Part shown: piece after piece, positions 1-7,137 of the stretch
Layout of the letters: every line of letters starts with the position of its first letter
How positions within the stretch are numbered: the first letter of the stretch is position 1
Source: a bacterium
GTDB taxonomy: Bacteria; Lindowbacteria; 2-12-FULL-62-27
Reading direction: 5' to 3'
Length of the DNA stretch: 26,460 nt
Assembly: GCA_016202645.1 (NCBI GenBank)
Contig: JACQOF010000102.1
Span: 1 to 26,460 of the forward strand
Program-made: the position numbers and the translations under genes
The notes under the pieces: generated by a model
Databases searched by the model: none
The model's input: the letters and a program-made list of their open reading frames with translations, nothing else
Told to the model about the DNA's origin: nothing

Positions 1-1187
1 CCACCGGCGCCGCGGGCGGACTCTTCGGCTTTGTCAACATGTTTACCGGCGGCGCCTTCGAACGCGTCTCCATCCTCGCCCTCGGCATCATGCCCTACAT
101 CAGCGCCTCCAGCATTCTCCAGCTCATGACCGCCGTCATCCCGGCCTTGGAGAAACTGGCCAAGGAAGGCGAGACCGGCCGCAAAAAAATTACGCAGTAT
201 TCCCGCTTCGCCACCGTCGGCGTCGCCACCGTCCAGGGCACCGGCATGATCTTTTTCCTTGAGAATATTCCCGGCACCGATTTCGGCAATATCGTCGTCC
301 ACGCCGGGTGGGTCTTCCGCGTCGTCGGCGTCCTCACCCTCGTGACCGGCACGACCTTTCTCATGTGGCTCGGTGAACAGATCACCGAACGCGGCATCGG
401 CAACGGCGTCTCCCTTCTGATTTTCGCCGGCATCGTCACCGACATCCCCCGCGCCGCCGTCCAGACCTGGCAGGTTGTCATGGCCGGCACGCTCGACCTC
501 ATCGCCCTCGGCCTCATCCTCGTCTTCCTCGCCGCCATCGTCGCCGCCGTCGTCGTCCTCCAGCTCGGCCGCCGAAAAATTCCGGTCTCTTACGCCAAGC
601 AGGTTCGCGGCCGGAAAGTTTACGGCGGACAGAGCACGCACATTCCGCTCAAAGTCGACTACTCCGGCGTCATCGCCGTCATCTTTGCCTCCGCCATTTT
701 GATGCTCCCCCTCCAGCTCTTCCAGTTCCTCGGCGGCAACGATCCCAATTCCGTCTTCACCACGCTTGCCATATGGATGAATTTCAACACGGGCGCCTGG
801 CTTGGCACCCTCTGTTTCGTCGTCCTCATCGTTTTCTTCTGTTACTTTTACACCGCCGTGACCTTCAACCCCAAGGACCTCGCCGAAAATCTTCAGAAAT
901 ACGGCGGCTTCGTTCCCGGCCGCCGCCCCGGCGAGGCGACCGCCCAGTACATCGAATTCGTCCTCACGCGCATCACCTTCGCCGGCGCCGCATTCGTCGC
1001 CATCATCTCGGTCCTCCCCGTCTATCTCATCAACGCCGCCGCCGTCCCGTTTTACTTCGGCGGCACGTCTCTGCTCATCGTCGTCGGCGTCGCCCTCGAT
1101 ACCATGCAGCAGCTTGAATCTCACCTCCTGATGAGGCACTATGAGGGCTTTCTGAGGAAGGGTCGCCTGAGAGGACGGTTCGGCTAG
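1..1187 (+). CDS. secY: Preprotein translocase subunit SecY, 5'-truncated by window edge
   Basis: SecY is the channel-forming subunit of the SecYEG translocon in the inner membrane. The reading frame is already open at base 3 and runs to a TAG at 1185-1187, giving about 394 codons. SecY is usually 430-440 residues, so roughly the first 40 (TM1) lie outside the window. Family signatures are clear: GGAFERVSILALGIMPYISAS near the left edge (TM2 region), the GIGNGVSLLIFAGI segment, the cytoplasmic stretch PVSYAKQVRGRK, and NPKDLAENLQKYGGFVPGRRPG before the last helices. The C-terminus, LLMRHYEGFLRKGRLRGR, is also typical. The adk start follows after 2 nt, so the two are probably translated from one message. 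Confidence is very high. Confidence 0.98.
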   Translation, partial: TGAAGGLFGFVNMFTGGAFERVSILALGIMPYISASSILQLMTAVIPALEKLAKEGETGRKKITQYSRFATVGVATVQGTGMIFFLENIPGTDFGNIVVHAGWVFRVVGVLTLVTGTTFLMWLGEQITERGIGNGVSLLIFAGIVTDIPRAAVQTWQVVMAGTLDLIALGLILVFLAAIVAAVVVLQLGRRKIPVSYAKQVRGRKVYGGQSTHIPLKVDYSGVIAVIFASAILMLPLQLFQFLGGNDPNSVFTTLAIWMNFNTGAWLGTLCFVVLIVFFCYFYTAVTFNPKDLAENLQKYGGFVPGRRPGEATAQYIEFVLTRITFAGAAFVAIISVLPVYLINAAAVPFYFGGTSLLIVVGVALDTMQQLESHLLMRHYEGFLRKGRLRGRFG

Positions 1188-1189
1188 GG

Positions 1190-1840
1190 ATGCGCGTCGT
1201 TCTCATGGGTCCGCCCGGCGCCGGCAAGGGTACGCAGGCGAAAAAAGTCGTCGGCGCTCTGGACCTCGCGCACGTATCCACCGGCGACATGTTCCGCCGG
1301 ATGGTCGCGGCGGGCGGCGATTTGGGAAAACGGATTCAGGCGATCATCGGCCAGGGACACCTGGTGCCCGACAAGGAAACGTCGGAAGTGGTCGACGCGT
1401 TTTTGACGCAGGAATCCCTCTGGGATTCTTTCATGCTCGACGGGTTTCCCCGCACGGTTCCGCAGGCGGAGATGCTCGATGCGATGCTGGCCAGAAGAAA
1501 GAAATCCCTGGACGCAGTCGTCGCCATTGATCTTTCAGAACAGAATGTGCTCGCGCGGCTCGGCGGCCGCCGGAGTTGTCTCGCCTGCGGGTCGGTCTAC
1601 CACGAAGTCTCAGCCCCGCCCAAAAAGCCGGGCGTCTGCGACCGCGACGGAAAAGCCCTGCAGGTCCGGGAGGACGACAAGCCCGACAAAATCCGGGAGC
1701 GCCTCCGGATCTACGAGAGTCAGACACAGCCCCTGCTCGACTACTACGCCAAATCCGGAGTCCTGAAGCGCGTCCCGGGAGACGCGGAAGCGGATGAAGT
1801 GGCCGGCCGGATACTGGCGGTTCTTCGGGGACAGCGATGA
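1190..1840 (+). CDS. adk: Adenylate kinase
   Basis: The enzyme interconverts ATP + AMP and 2 ADP in the cytoplasm. It has 216 residues, the normal length of the long (LID-containing) form. The P-loop GPPGAGKGT is at residues 7-15, the AMP-binding stretch STGDMFR begins near residue 30, and GFPRT is at 85-89. The LID domain holds a complete zinc site of the form C-x2-C-x16-C-x2-D (C130, C133, C150, D153), as in Bacillus-type enzymes and unlike the zinc-free E. coli enzyme. The start lies 2 nt after the secY stop, and the stop overlaps the map start in an ATGA, so translational coupling on both sides is likely. Position between secY and map is the standard one outside the Gammaproteobacteria. 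Confidence 0.98.
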   Translation: MRVVLMGPPGAGKGTQAKKVVGALDLAHVSTGDMFRRMVAAGGDLGKRIQAIIGQGHLVPDKETSEVVDAFLTQESLWDSFMLDGFPRTVPQAEMLDAMLARRKKSLDAVVAIDLSEQNVLARLGGRRSCLACGSVYHEVSAPPKKPGVCDRDGKALQVREDDKPDKIRERLRIYESQTQPLLDYYAKSGVLKRVPGDAEADEVAGRILAVLRGQR

Positions 1841-2580
1841 TCGAGATCAAGACCCCGGAGGAAATCGAAAAAATGGCCGAGTGCGGCCGTATCACCCGGC
1901 GGGCCCTTGATGAAGTCGGAGCGGCCGTCCGGCCGGGCGTGCGGACTTCGGATCTTGACGCGCTCGCTGAAAACATCATCCGGTCCGAAGGCGCGGAGCC
2001 GGCCTTCAAGGGATACTTCGGGTTTCCGGCGACGATCTGCGCGTCGGTCAACTGCGAGGTCGTTCACGGCATTCCCGGGCCCGGCAAGGTCCTCAAGGAG
2101 GGCGACATCCTCTCGGTTGACGTGGGGGTCCGCAAGTTTGGCTTTCACGGCGACGCCGCCCGGACGTTTCCGGTCGGCAAAATCTCCGAGACGGCCCGCC
2201 GGCTCTGCGACGTCACCCGCGCCTCCCTTGAGGCCGGCATCGCCCAGGCCGTCGCCGGCAACCGCGTCGAGGACATTTCCCGCGCGGTGCAGACGGCCGC
2301 CGAGTCCGCCGGATTCAGCGTCGTGCGGGAATGGGTCGGACACGGCGTCGGGCGGAATTTGCACGAAGACCCTCAGGTGCCGAATTTCGTGACGGGAAAA
2401 AAGGGACCCGTCCTCGCGGCTGGAATGACCCTGGCCATCGAGCCGATGCTGAACGTCGGCACGCACAAAACCGAGATCCTCGCCGACAAGTGGACCGTCG
2501 TGACCGCGGACCGCCAGTTGAGCGCGCATTTCGAGAATACCATCGCCGTAACGGCCAACGGCCCGAGAGTGCTGACCTGA
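1837..2580 (+). CDS. map: Type I methionine aminopeptidase
   Basis: The enzyme removes the initiator methionine from nascent proteins. It has 247 residues, a normal length for the bacterial type I enzyme without a zinc-finger extension. All five metal ligands of the pita-bread fold are visible: D95 (SVDVG), D106 (GDAAR), H169 (VGHGVGRNLHE), E202 (IEPM) and E233 (HFENT). H77 in EVVHGIPG is the substrate-binding histidine. The ATG overlaps the adk stop by 4 nt, and infA starts 3 nt after the stop. Confidence 0.98.
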   Translation: MIEIKTPEEIEKMAECGRITRRALDEVGAAVRPGVRTSDLDALAENIIRSEGAEPAFKGYFGFPATICASVNCEVVHGIPGPGKVLKEGDILSVDVGVRKFGFHGDAARTFPVGKISETARRLCDVTRASLEAGIAQAVAGNRVEDISRAVQTAAESAGFSVVREWVGHGVGRNLHEDPQVPNFVTGKKGPVLAAGMTLAIEPMLNVGTHKTEILADKWTVVTADRQLSAHFENTIAVTANGPRVLT

Positions 2581-2583
2581 CCG

Positions 2584-2829
2584 ATGCGCAGGCGAAAAGA
2601 GTTTCAGCACAAGGTCAAGGATGATAAGATCACCGTGGACGCCAAGGTTCTGGAGGCCCTGCCCAACACGATGTTCCGGGTGGAACTGCCCAACCAGCAC
2701 GTCATCCTGGCCCACATTTCCGGCAAAATGCGGATGCATTACATCCGCATTCTCCCGGGCGACGTCGTCACCGTGGAAATATCGCCTTACGATCTGTCTC
2801 GAGGGCGCATCGTGTTTAGAAAGAAATAA
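2584..2829 (+). CDS. infA: Translation initiation factor IF-1
   Basis: IF-1 binds the 30S A site during initiation. It has the S1/OB-fold signature [31 protein letters not shown] and [13 protein letters not shown]. At 81 residues it is 9 longer than the usual 72. The extra N-terminal residues MRRRKEFQH precede the point where the family normally begins, and no in-frame ATG, GTG or TTG lies at the canonical position, so the longer start is the only reasonable one. It lies 3 nt downstream of map without a strong Shine-Dalgarno of its own, suggesting coupling to map. Confidence 0.96.
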   Translation: MRRRKEFQHKVKDDKITVDAKVLEALPNTMFRVELPNQHVILAHISGKMRMHYIRILPGDVVTVEISPYDLSRGRIVFRKK

Positions 2830-2841
2830 GGAGCCGGGAAC

Positions 2842-2955
2842 ATGAAAGTTCGGCCGAGCGTTAAAAAGATCTGCAAGAAGTGCAAAATCGTCCGGCGCAA
2901 GGGCGTGGTTCGGGTCATCTGCGAAAACCCGAAACACAAACAGCGCCAGGGCTGA
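2842..2955 (+). CDS. rpmJ: 50S ribosomal protein L36
   Basis: A 37-residue ribosomal protein. The sequence [16 protein letters not shown]...[13 protein letters not shown] carries the complete zinc ribbon (C11, C14, C27, H32), so this is the C+ form. An AAGGAG Shine-Dalgarno lies about 8 nt before the ATG. It sits between infA and rpsM in the standard order. Confidence 0.97.
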   Translation: MKVRPSVKKICKKCKIVRRKGVVRVICENPKHKQRQG

Positions 2956-2965
2956 AGGAGAACGT

Positions 2966-3349
2966 ATGGCACGCATCGCGGGCGTCGATTTGCCCAAACA
3001 GAAAAACGTCGGGGTTGCCCTCACCCGTATCTACGGCATTGGGCGGAGCCTTGCCCGCAGCATCGTCGATCAGGCCCGGGTCAAATTCCAGACCAAGATC
3101 AAGGACCTGGCGGAGGATGAAATCGGGCGGCTCCGGAACATCATCGAGAAGAATCACAAGGTCGAAGGCGAACTGAAATCGGGGATGTCCCAGGATATCA
3201 AACGCCTCATCGAAATCGGCTGCTATCGCGGCCTCAGACACAAGGCGGGCCTTCCGGTCCGCGGTCAGCGTACCCGTTGCAACGCGCGCACCCGCAAGGG
3301 TCCGAGAAAGACCGTGGCCGGCAAGAAGAAGGCGGACGCGAAGACTTAA
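2966..3349 (+). CDS. rpsM: 30S ribosomal protein S13
   Basis: S13 is a 30S head protein that contacts the P-site tRNA and 50S bridges. It has 127 residues. The start [10 protein letters not shown], the helix-two-turn-helix segment [12 protein letters not shown], and the C-terminal [28 protein letters not shown] tail are all family hallmarks. Its Shine-Dalgarno AAGGAG overlaps the end of rpmJ. It is the first of the alpha-operon genes (rpsM-rpsK-rpsD-rpoA-rplQ). Confidence 0.98.
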   Translation: MARIAGVDLPKQKNVGVALTRIYGIGRSLARSIVDQARVKFQTKIKDLAEDEIGRLRNIIEKNHKVEGELKSGMSQDIKRLIEIGCYRGLRHKAGLPVRGQRTRCNARTRKGPRKTVAGKKKADAKT

Positions 3350-3359
3350 GGAGACGAAA

Positions 3360-3773
3360 ATGGCGGAACAGAAGGAACAGAAAAAACCGGCGGCGCAAAA
3401 AACCGCCGTCAAGAAAAAACTGAAAAACGTGGCGGAGGGCGTCGCGCACATCCATTCGACGTTCAACAACACGATGATCACCATCACCGACAAGTCCGGC
3501 GGCGCCATCTGCTGGTCCAGTCCCGGCAAGCTGGGATTCAAGGGGACCCGGAAGGGCACGCCGTATGCCGCGCAGGTCGCGGCCGAAGCCGTTTCCAAGG
3601 TCGCCATCGAAAACGGCATCCGGAGGCTCGATTGCCGCGTGAAAGGTCCTGGTCAGGGCCGCGAAACCGCCATTCGCACCCTACAGGCCGCGGGCATTGA
3701 GATCGGCAACATCATTGACGTCACCCCGGCGCCCCACAACGGTTGCCGGCCGCGCAAAAGGAGGCGGGTCTAA
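3360..3773 (+). CDS. rpsK: 30S ribosomal protein S11
   Basis: S11 is a platform protein of the 30S subunit. It has 137 residues. The lysine-rich N-terminal tail is followed by [20 protein letters not shown], the loop [14 protein letters not shown], and the C-terminus [30 protein letters not shown] gives a strong ribosome-binding site. Its TAA shares one base with the ATG of rpsD, and the AAAAGGAGG used by rpsD lies inside its last codons, so termination and re-initiation are likely coupled. Confidence 0.98.
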   Translation: MAEQKEQKKPAAQKTAVKKKLKNVAEGVAHIHSTFNNTMITITDKSGGAICWSSPGKLGFKGTRKGTPYAAQVAAEAVSKVAIENGIRRLDCRVKGPGQGRETAIRTLQAAGIEIGNIIDVTPAPHNGCRPRKRRRV

Positions 3774-4399
3774 TGGGCCGCTATCTCGGTTCAGTTTGCG
3801 TCCTCTGCCGGCGCGAGCGCGTCAAGCTCTTTCTCAAGGGAAACCGGTGTCTCACGTCAAAGTGCGCCATCGAGCAGAAGCGCCCCGCGCCGGGACAGCA
3901 TGGCGCCGATTTTAAAAAGACATCGCAGTATGGCGATCAGCTCCGCGAAAAACAGAAGCTCCGCCGGTTTTATCTTCTCCAGGAACGGCCCTTTCAGCAC
4001 CAGTTCCTCAAGGCCCTCCGAACCAGGGGTAAAACCGGCGAGGTTCTGCTTCAGCGCCTGGAAACACGGCTCGATAACGTCGTCTACCGCCTGGGTCTCG
4101 CGCCTTCCCGGCGCGCCGCCCGGCAGATCGTCATGCATGGCCACGTTGCCGTGAACGGGAGGAAGCTCGACATCCCCAGTGTGATCCTCAAATCCGGGGA
4201 TCTCGTCCAGCTCCGGCAGGGGCACGAACTCGGGATGAGCAAGGCCTGTGTGGAGGTCGCGAAACAAAGAAAGAGCGTCCCGGATTGGCTCGACTTGAGT
4301 CCCGAGAAACTTTCCGGCAAAGTCCTGCACATCCCGGCCCGGGCGGACATCCAGGTCCCGGTCCAGGAACAGCAGATTGTGGAGTATTACTCGAAGTAA
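3773..4399 (+). CDS. rpsD: 30S ribosomal protein S4
   Basis: S4 is a primary 16S rRNA-binding protein. In several bacteria it also represses the alpha operon. It has 208 residues from the ATG at 3773. A longer in-frame start 30 nt upstream is inside rpsK and is not needed. The zinc-binding N-terminus is complete (C9, C12, C26, C31), followed by RPAPGQHG. The S4 RNA-binding domain shows the segment ETRLDNVVYRLGLAPSRRAARQIVMHGHVAVNG. The family C-terminus, VEYYSK, is present. A hairpin-forming repeat separates it from rpoA. Confidence 0.98.
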   Translation: MGRYLGSVCVLCRRERVKLFLKGNRCLTSKCAIEQKRPAPGQHGADFKKTSQYGDQLREKQKLRRFYLLQERPFQHQFLKALRTRGKTGEVLLQRLETRLDNVVYRLGLAPSRRAARQIVMHGHVAVNGRKLDIPSVILKSGDLVQLRQGHELGMSKACVEVAKQRKSVPDWLDLSPEKLSGKVLHIPARADIQVPVQEQQIVEYYSK

Positions 4400-4409
4400 T
4401 TCGCTATTG

Positions 4410-4453
4410 GCTGTTTGCTGTTAGCTAATAGCCAACAGCCAACAGCAAACAGC
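4410..4453. repeat. 13-bp inverted repeat in the rpsD-rpoA gap
   Basis: GCTGTTTGCTGTT (4410-4422) is followed after 18 nt by its exact reverse complement AACAGCAAACAGC (4441-4453). The region continues with further AGCAAAC units up to the rpoA Shine-Dalgarno. The same word family recurs after rplQ, so it looks like a dispersed repeat. Transcribed, it would form a stem of 13 pairs just upstream of rpoA. There is no following T-run, so a simple terminator is unlikely. Confidence 0.8.
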
Positions 4454-4481
4454 AAACAGCAAACAAGGAGGAATGAGTAGA

Positions 4482-5513
4482 ATGGCCAGTCCCAGATTTT
4501 TATTGCGCAACATGGAAATGCCCAAAGGCGTGCGGGTGGTCCGTCAGGAAGGCGACACCTTCGGCCGCTTTGAAATACAGCCCCTTGAACGGGGATACGG
4601 CACCACCTTCGGCAACAGTATTCGGCGGGTGCTTCTATCGTCCATCGTCGGCGCCGGCGTCTTTGGCGTCAAACTCTCGACCAAAAGCGGCCCCGTCGCG
4701 CACGAGTTCGCGACCATCAAAAATGTCGCGACCGATACCCTCGACATTCTCTTCAATCTCAAATTCCTCCGGCTCAAGATGGACGCGGACGGGACGGTGG
4801 TGTTAAAGGCCGAGAAATCCGGGAAGGGCGAGATCAAAGCGAAGGATTTTGTGCCCGAGGACCGATCCGTCGAAATCCTCAACGGCGACATGCGGATCGC
4901 CGAGGTCTCCGACGGCGGCCACCTCGAAATTGAGATCCAAGTCAGGTTGGGCCGCGGATACGCCCCGGCCGAGTCTCTGGACCGCAAGCTCGAATCCGGC
5001 TGGATCGCCATCGACGCCATCTATTCTCCGGTCGACCGCGTCAATTTTATCGTCGAAAACACCCGCGTTGGCCAGATCACCGACTACGACAAACTCATCC
5101 TTGACATCTGGACCGACGGCAGCATCACTCCGCGCGACGCGCTCGCGCACGCCGCCAAGGTCATCAAGGACCACATGACTCCGTTCGTCAACTTCGAGGA
5201 GGAGGAAAAACTCCTCGAGGAGGAGATCGAACTCACGCCGGAGGAGAAACAGCTCCAGAAGATCCTCTCCGTCAGCGTCGAGGAACTGGAACTTTCGGTC
5301 CGGTCATACAACTGCCTCAAAAACGCCAACATCCGGTCCCTCGGCGAACTCGCGGTCAAATCCGAACCGGAAATGCTCAAGACCCGGAACTTCGGCCGCA
5401 AATCTCTCACCGAGATCAAGGACAAACTCCAGCAGTTCAACCTGGAACTCGGCATGAAGGGCATCTCGCACCTCCTCGTCAAAACCCAGGTCGCCGAACC
5501 GGTGGAGGCGTAG
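4482..5513 (+). CDS. rpoA: RNA polymerase subunit alpha
   Basis: The alpha subunit nucleates RNA polymerase assembly and contacts UP elements and activators. The N-terminal domain shows LERGYGTTFGNSIRRVLLSSI. The C-terminal domain shows the segment LSVEELELSVRSYNCLKNANIRSLGEL (beginning SVSVEELE), then FGRKSLTEIKDKL. The stretch between them is acidic (EEEEKLLEEEIELTPEE) and serves as the linker. Two ATGs are possible, at 4473 and 4482. AAGGAGG at 4465-4471 is only 1 nt from the first but 10 nt from the second, so 4482 (343 residues) is preferred. It is preceded by a repeat hairpin rather than the tight spacing of the genes before it. Confidence 0.97.
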   Translation: MASPRFLLRNMEMPKGVRVVRQEGDTFGRFEIQPLERGYGTTFGNSIRRVLLSSIVGAGVFGVKLSTKSGPVAHEFATIKNVATDTLDILFNLKFLRLKMDADGTVVLKAEKSGKGEIKAKDFVPEDRSVEILNGDMRIAEVSDGGHLEIEIQVRLGRGYAPAESLDRKLESGWIAIDAIYSPVDRVNFIVENTRVGQITDYDKLILDIWTDGSITPRDALAHAAKVIKDHMTPFVNFEEEEKLLEEEIELTPEEKQLQKILSVSVEELELSVRSYNCLKNANIRSLGELAVKSEPEMLKTRNFGRKSLTEIKDKLQQFNLELGMKGISHLLVKTQVAEPVEA

Positions 5514-5518
5514 ACATG

Positions 5519-5566
5519 TTCTGCGTAGCCCCCAAAAGCGATAGCGGCAACCGAGGCGAAGCAGAA
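5519..5566. repeat. Imperfect palindrome filling the rpoA-rplQ gap
   Basis: TTCTGC (5519-5524) and GCAGAA (5561-5566) bracket almost the whole gap, with a second partial pairing just inside. The rplQ ATG overlaps the right arm, and its weak Shine-Dalgarno (GAGG) is inside the element. It looks like an inserted repeat unit rather than a typical ribosomal-operon spacer, but only one copy is in the window. Confidence 0.4.
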
Positions 5567-5958
5567 TGAAGCATGGTCGCAAGATCCACAAACTCGGGCG
5601 GCCGACCGGCGCGCGCCGCGCTCTGCTCAAGAGCCTCGCGACAGCGCTCTTTCGGCACGGCCGGATCAGAACCACGCTCCCCAAGGCCCGGGGACTCCGG
5701 CCGTTTGCCGAGCGGCTGGTCACGCACGCCAAACGCGGCACAATCAGCGCCAAGCGATTCGTCTTCCGGACCATCCGTGACCGCGACATCCTCGCCAAAC
5801 TCTTCGACGAGATCGCCCCAAGATACAAAGACCGAAACGGCGGCTACACACGCATCATCCGTCTTGGCGGCCCGCGCCTCACCGAAAAACTCGACGGCCG
5901 CTACGCCGCCGCCCGCCTCGGTGACAACGCTCCCATGGCTCTCATTGAATTGGTCTGA
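5566..5958 (+). CDS. rplQ: 50S ribosomal protein L17
   Basis: L17 lies near the peptide exit tunnel of the 50S subunit. It has 130 residues, the usual bacterial length. It starts [21 protein letters not shown], continues with [10 protein letters not shown] and the [11 protein letters not shown] segment, and ends [17 protein letters not shown]. It closes the alpha operon. The last gene boundary is followed by a repeat and a tRNA gene. Confidence 0.98.
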   Translation: MKHGRKIHKLGRPTGARRALLKSLATALFRHGRIRTTLPKARGLRPFAERLVTHAKRGTISAKRFVFRTIRDRDILAKLFDEIAPRYKDRNGGYTRIIRLGGPRLTEKLDGRYAAARLGDNAPMALIELV

Positions 5959-5969
5959 TTGATTTGGCA

Positions 5970-6006
5970 TTGGCTATTAGCTATTAGCAAACAGCCATCA
6001 GCAAAC
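5970..6006. repeat. Second copy of the GCTATTAGC/GCAAACAGC word repeat
   Basis: The stretch is built of the words TTGGCTATTAGC, TATTAGCAAACAGCC and ATCAGCAAAC, which match the composition of the repeat in the rpsD-rpoA gap. It occupies the space between rplQ and tRNA-Leu. The pairing potential is weaker than in the first copy. Confidence 0.55.
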
Positions 6007-6016
6007 CAACCCACAC

Positions 6017-6101
6017 GCCGGGATGGCGGAACTTGGCAGACGCACCAGCTTGAGGGGCTGGCGGGGGCAACCTCGTGGGAGTTCAAATCTCCCTCCCGGC
6101 A
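6017..6101 (+). tRNA. tRNA-Leu(GAG)
   Basis: The 85-nt cloverleaf folds completely. The acceptor GCCGGGA pairs with TCCCGGC and is followed by discriminator A. The D arm is GCGGAACTTGGCAGACGC. The anticodon stem CCAGC/GCTGG has loop TTGAGGG (anticodon GAG at 6052-6054, reading CUC/CUU). The long class II variable arm is GGGGGCAACCTC. The T arm is GGGAG-TTCAAAT-CTCCC. CCA is not encoded. The long variable arm and the A discriminator support leucine. Confidence 0.96.
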
Positions 6102-6105
6102 GTTC

Positions 6106-6113
6106 TTTTTTTT
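6106..6113 (+). terminator. T-run directly after tRNA-Leu
   Basis: Eight T residues begin 4 nt after the tRNA. There is no separate hairpin, but the tRNA acceptor/T-arm stem immediately upstream could serve as the structured part of an intrinsic terminator. This is inference from position only. Confidence 0.3.
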
Positions 6114-6142
6114 AAGGTAGGACTTTAGGTAACTATTCAGAT

Positions 6143-6215
6143 CGTCATTCCCGCGAAAGCGGGAATCCAGTCTGCTCTGCGATTGATCTGGATTCCCGCT
6201 TTCGCGGGAATGACG
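6143..6215. repeat. Palindromic repeat element, copy 1
   Basis: CGTCATTCCCGCGAAAGCGGGAATCCAG and its reverse complement surround a short centre, giving arms of about 28 nt; each arm contains its own smaller palindrome (ATTCCCGC/GCGGGAAT). A further flank, GTAACTATTCAG (6129-6140), also belongs to the element, because it reappears inverted next to copy 2 at 9899-9914. The right side lacks the matching flank, so this copy looks truncated. Elements of this ATTCCCGCGAAAGCGGGAAT type are known as dispersed repeats in several bacterial groups. Confidence 0.9.
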
Positions 6216-6297
6216 GCAACAGGTTTCAGCCGCCCCCCTGATCCAATCCTTGGTTTTTTCGTTCACTTCCTCCGTTCAATCGGCCGAATAATCGACT

Positions 6298-7137
6298 ATG
6301 GGAGGGTTTAACCCCTTGTCTTTTCGCAGTCTTCTCGTCTTGTGCCTCTGGCTGACGGTCCTTGCCGTCGCCGCGCTCTTCGTCCGCGCGTCGGTCCAAT
6401 TGTCCCGCCATCTGCCCAAGCGTCTTCCGCTCATGCTGGCGATCCCGGTGGACGTGTCTTTGGAGGACCGCGGCGGGTTTGAGGAGGAGGCCCGAAGGGC
6501 GGGCGCGGAAATTGAGTTTGTCTCCCGGGACAAGGGGCTGGACATTTTGCATGAACGGCTCGGCAGGGACATCCCGCCGCTTGACAGCGCGGTCCTCGGC
6601 GGCATCGAGGGAAACCCGTTGCCGAATGTTTATATTCTCCGGGCGGAAAATATTGGGAACTACGACACCCTTCGTCAGCTGGCGCAAACCAGGGTCCCGT
6701 CCGCCCGCGTCCATTTTCCAGACGCCGCCCTGCGGCGTCTGGCGCCCGTCGCGGCGGCTGGCCGCGCCGTGTCGGGACTGTTTCTCGCGGCGCTCTCCAT
6801 TCTATTTTGCGTCTCCTGGTCGGACCACGTCGGCCGGAGAATGCGCCCGGCAACTCCAACTCCCGCGGGATTTCTCGAAGCTTCCCGGCGGATATTTTCT
6901 CAAGCTCTCCTGTCCCTGATACTCTGCGCCGTAGGGTTCGCGGGCCTCTTCACACTGGCCGTCGCCGCCGCCGAACGCCGTCCGGACTGGCCGATCCGGC
7001 CGGCGGCGCGCATGGGAGAGGATATCCTCAGATTGGCCGCCATCGACGGCGCGTGCGCCGGCGCGTTTTTTGTGGGACTGGCCGTCCTGCTGTCCGTTGT
7101 CGCATGCTTGGTGTCCCGCCCCCGCCTGGAACCATGA
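6298..7137 (+). CDS. ftsX: Cell-division protein FtsX-like permease
   Basis: FtsX is the membrane partner of the FtsE ATPase. It transmits divisome signals to periplasmic activators of peptidoglycan hydrolases. The 279-residue protein has one N-terminal TM (about 10-31) and an extracytoplasmic domain with the FtsX signature VSRDKGLDILHERLG...NPLPNVYIL (about 75-115). Three further TMs lie near 155-175, 198-222 and 250-272. The sequence is poorly conserved, as is usual for FtsX. No ftsE precedes it; a repeat and tRNA-Leu do. A TTG start at 6316 with GGGAGG 10 nt upstream is an alternative that removes six residues. The stop overlaps the next gene in an ATGA, and that gene encodes the expected EnvC-like partner, which strengthens the call. 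Confidence 0.85.
   Translation: MGGFNPLSFRSLLVLCLWLTVLAVAALFVRASVQLSRHLPKRLPLMLAIPVDVSLEDRGGFEEEARRAGAEIEFVSRDKGLDILHERLGRDIPPLDSAVLGGIEGNPLPNVYILRAENIGNYDTLRQLAQTRVPSARVHFPDAALRRLAPVAAAGRAVSGLFLAALSILFCVSWSDHVGRRMRPATPTPAGFLEASRRIFSQALLSLILCAVGFAGLFTLAVAAAERRPDWPIRPAARMGEDILRLAAIDGACAGAFFVGLAVLLSVVACLVSRPRLEP

Noticed and set aside
1744-3024. Long minus-strand open frame (426 codons) across adk, map, infA and rpmJ
   Set aside because: It is antisense to certain genes and has no recognisable domain; long antisense frames are expected in GC-rich DNA.
6807-7133. 109-codon upstream extension of the envC frame
   Set aside because: It overlaps ftsX, has no domain, and the ATG at 7134 starts a good signal peptide.
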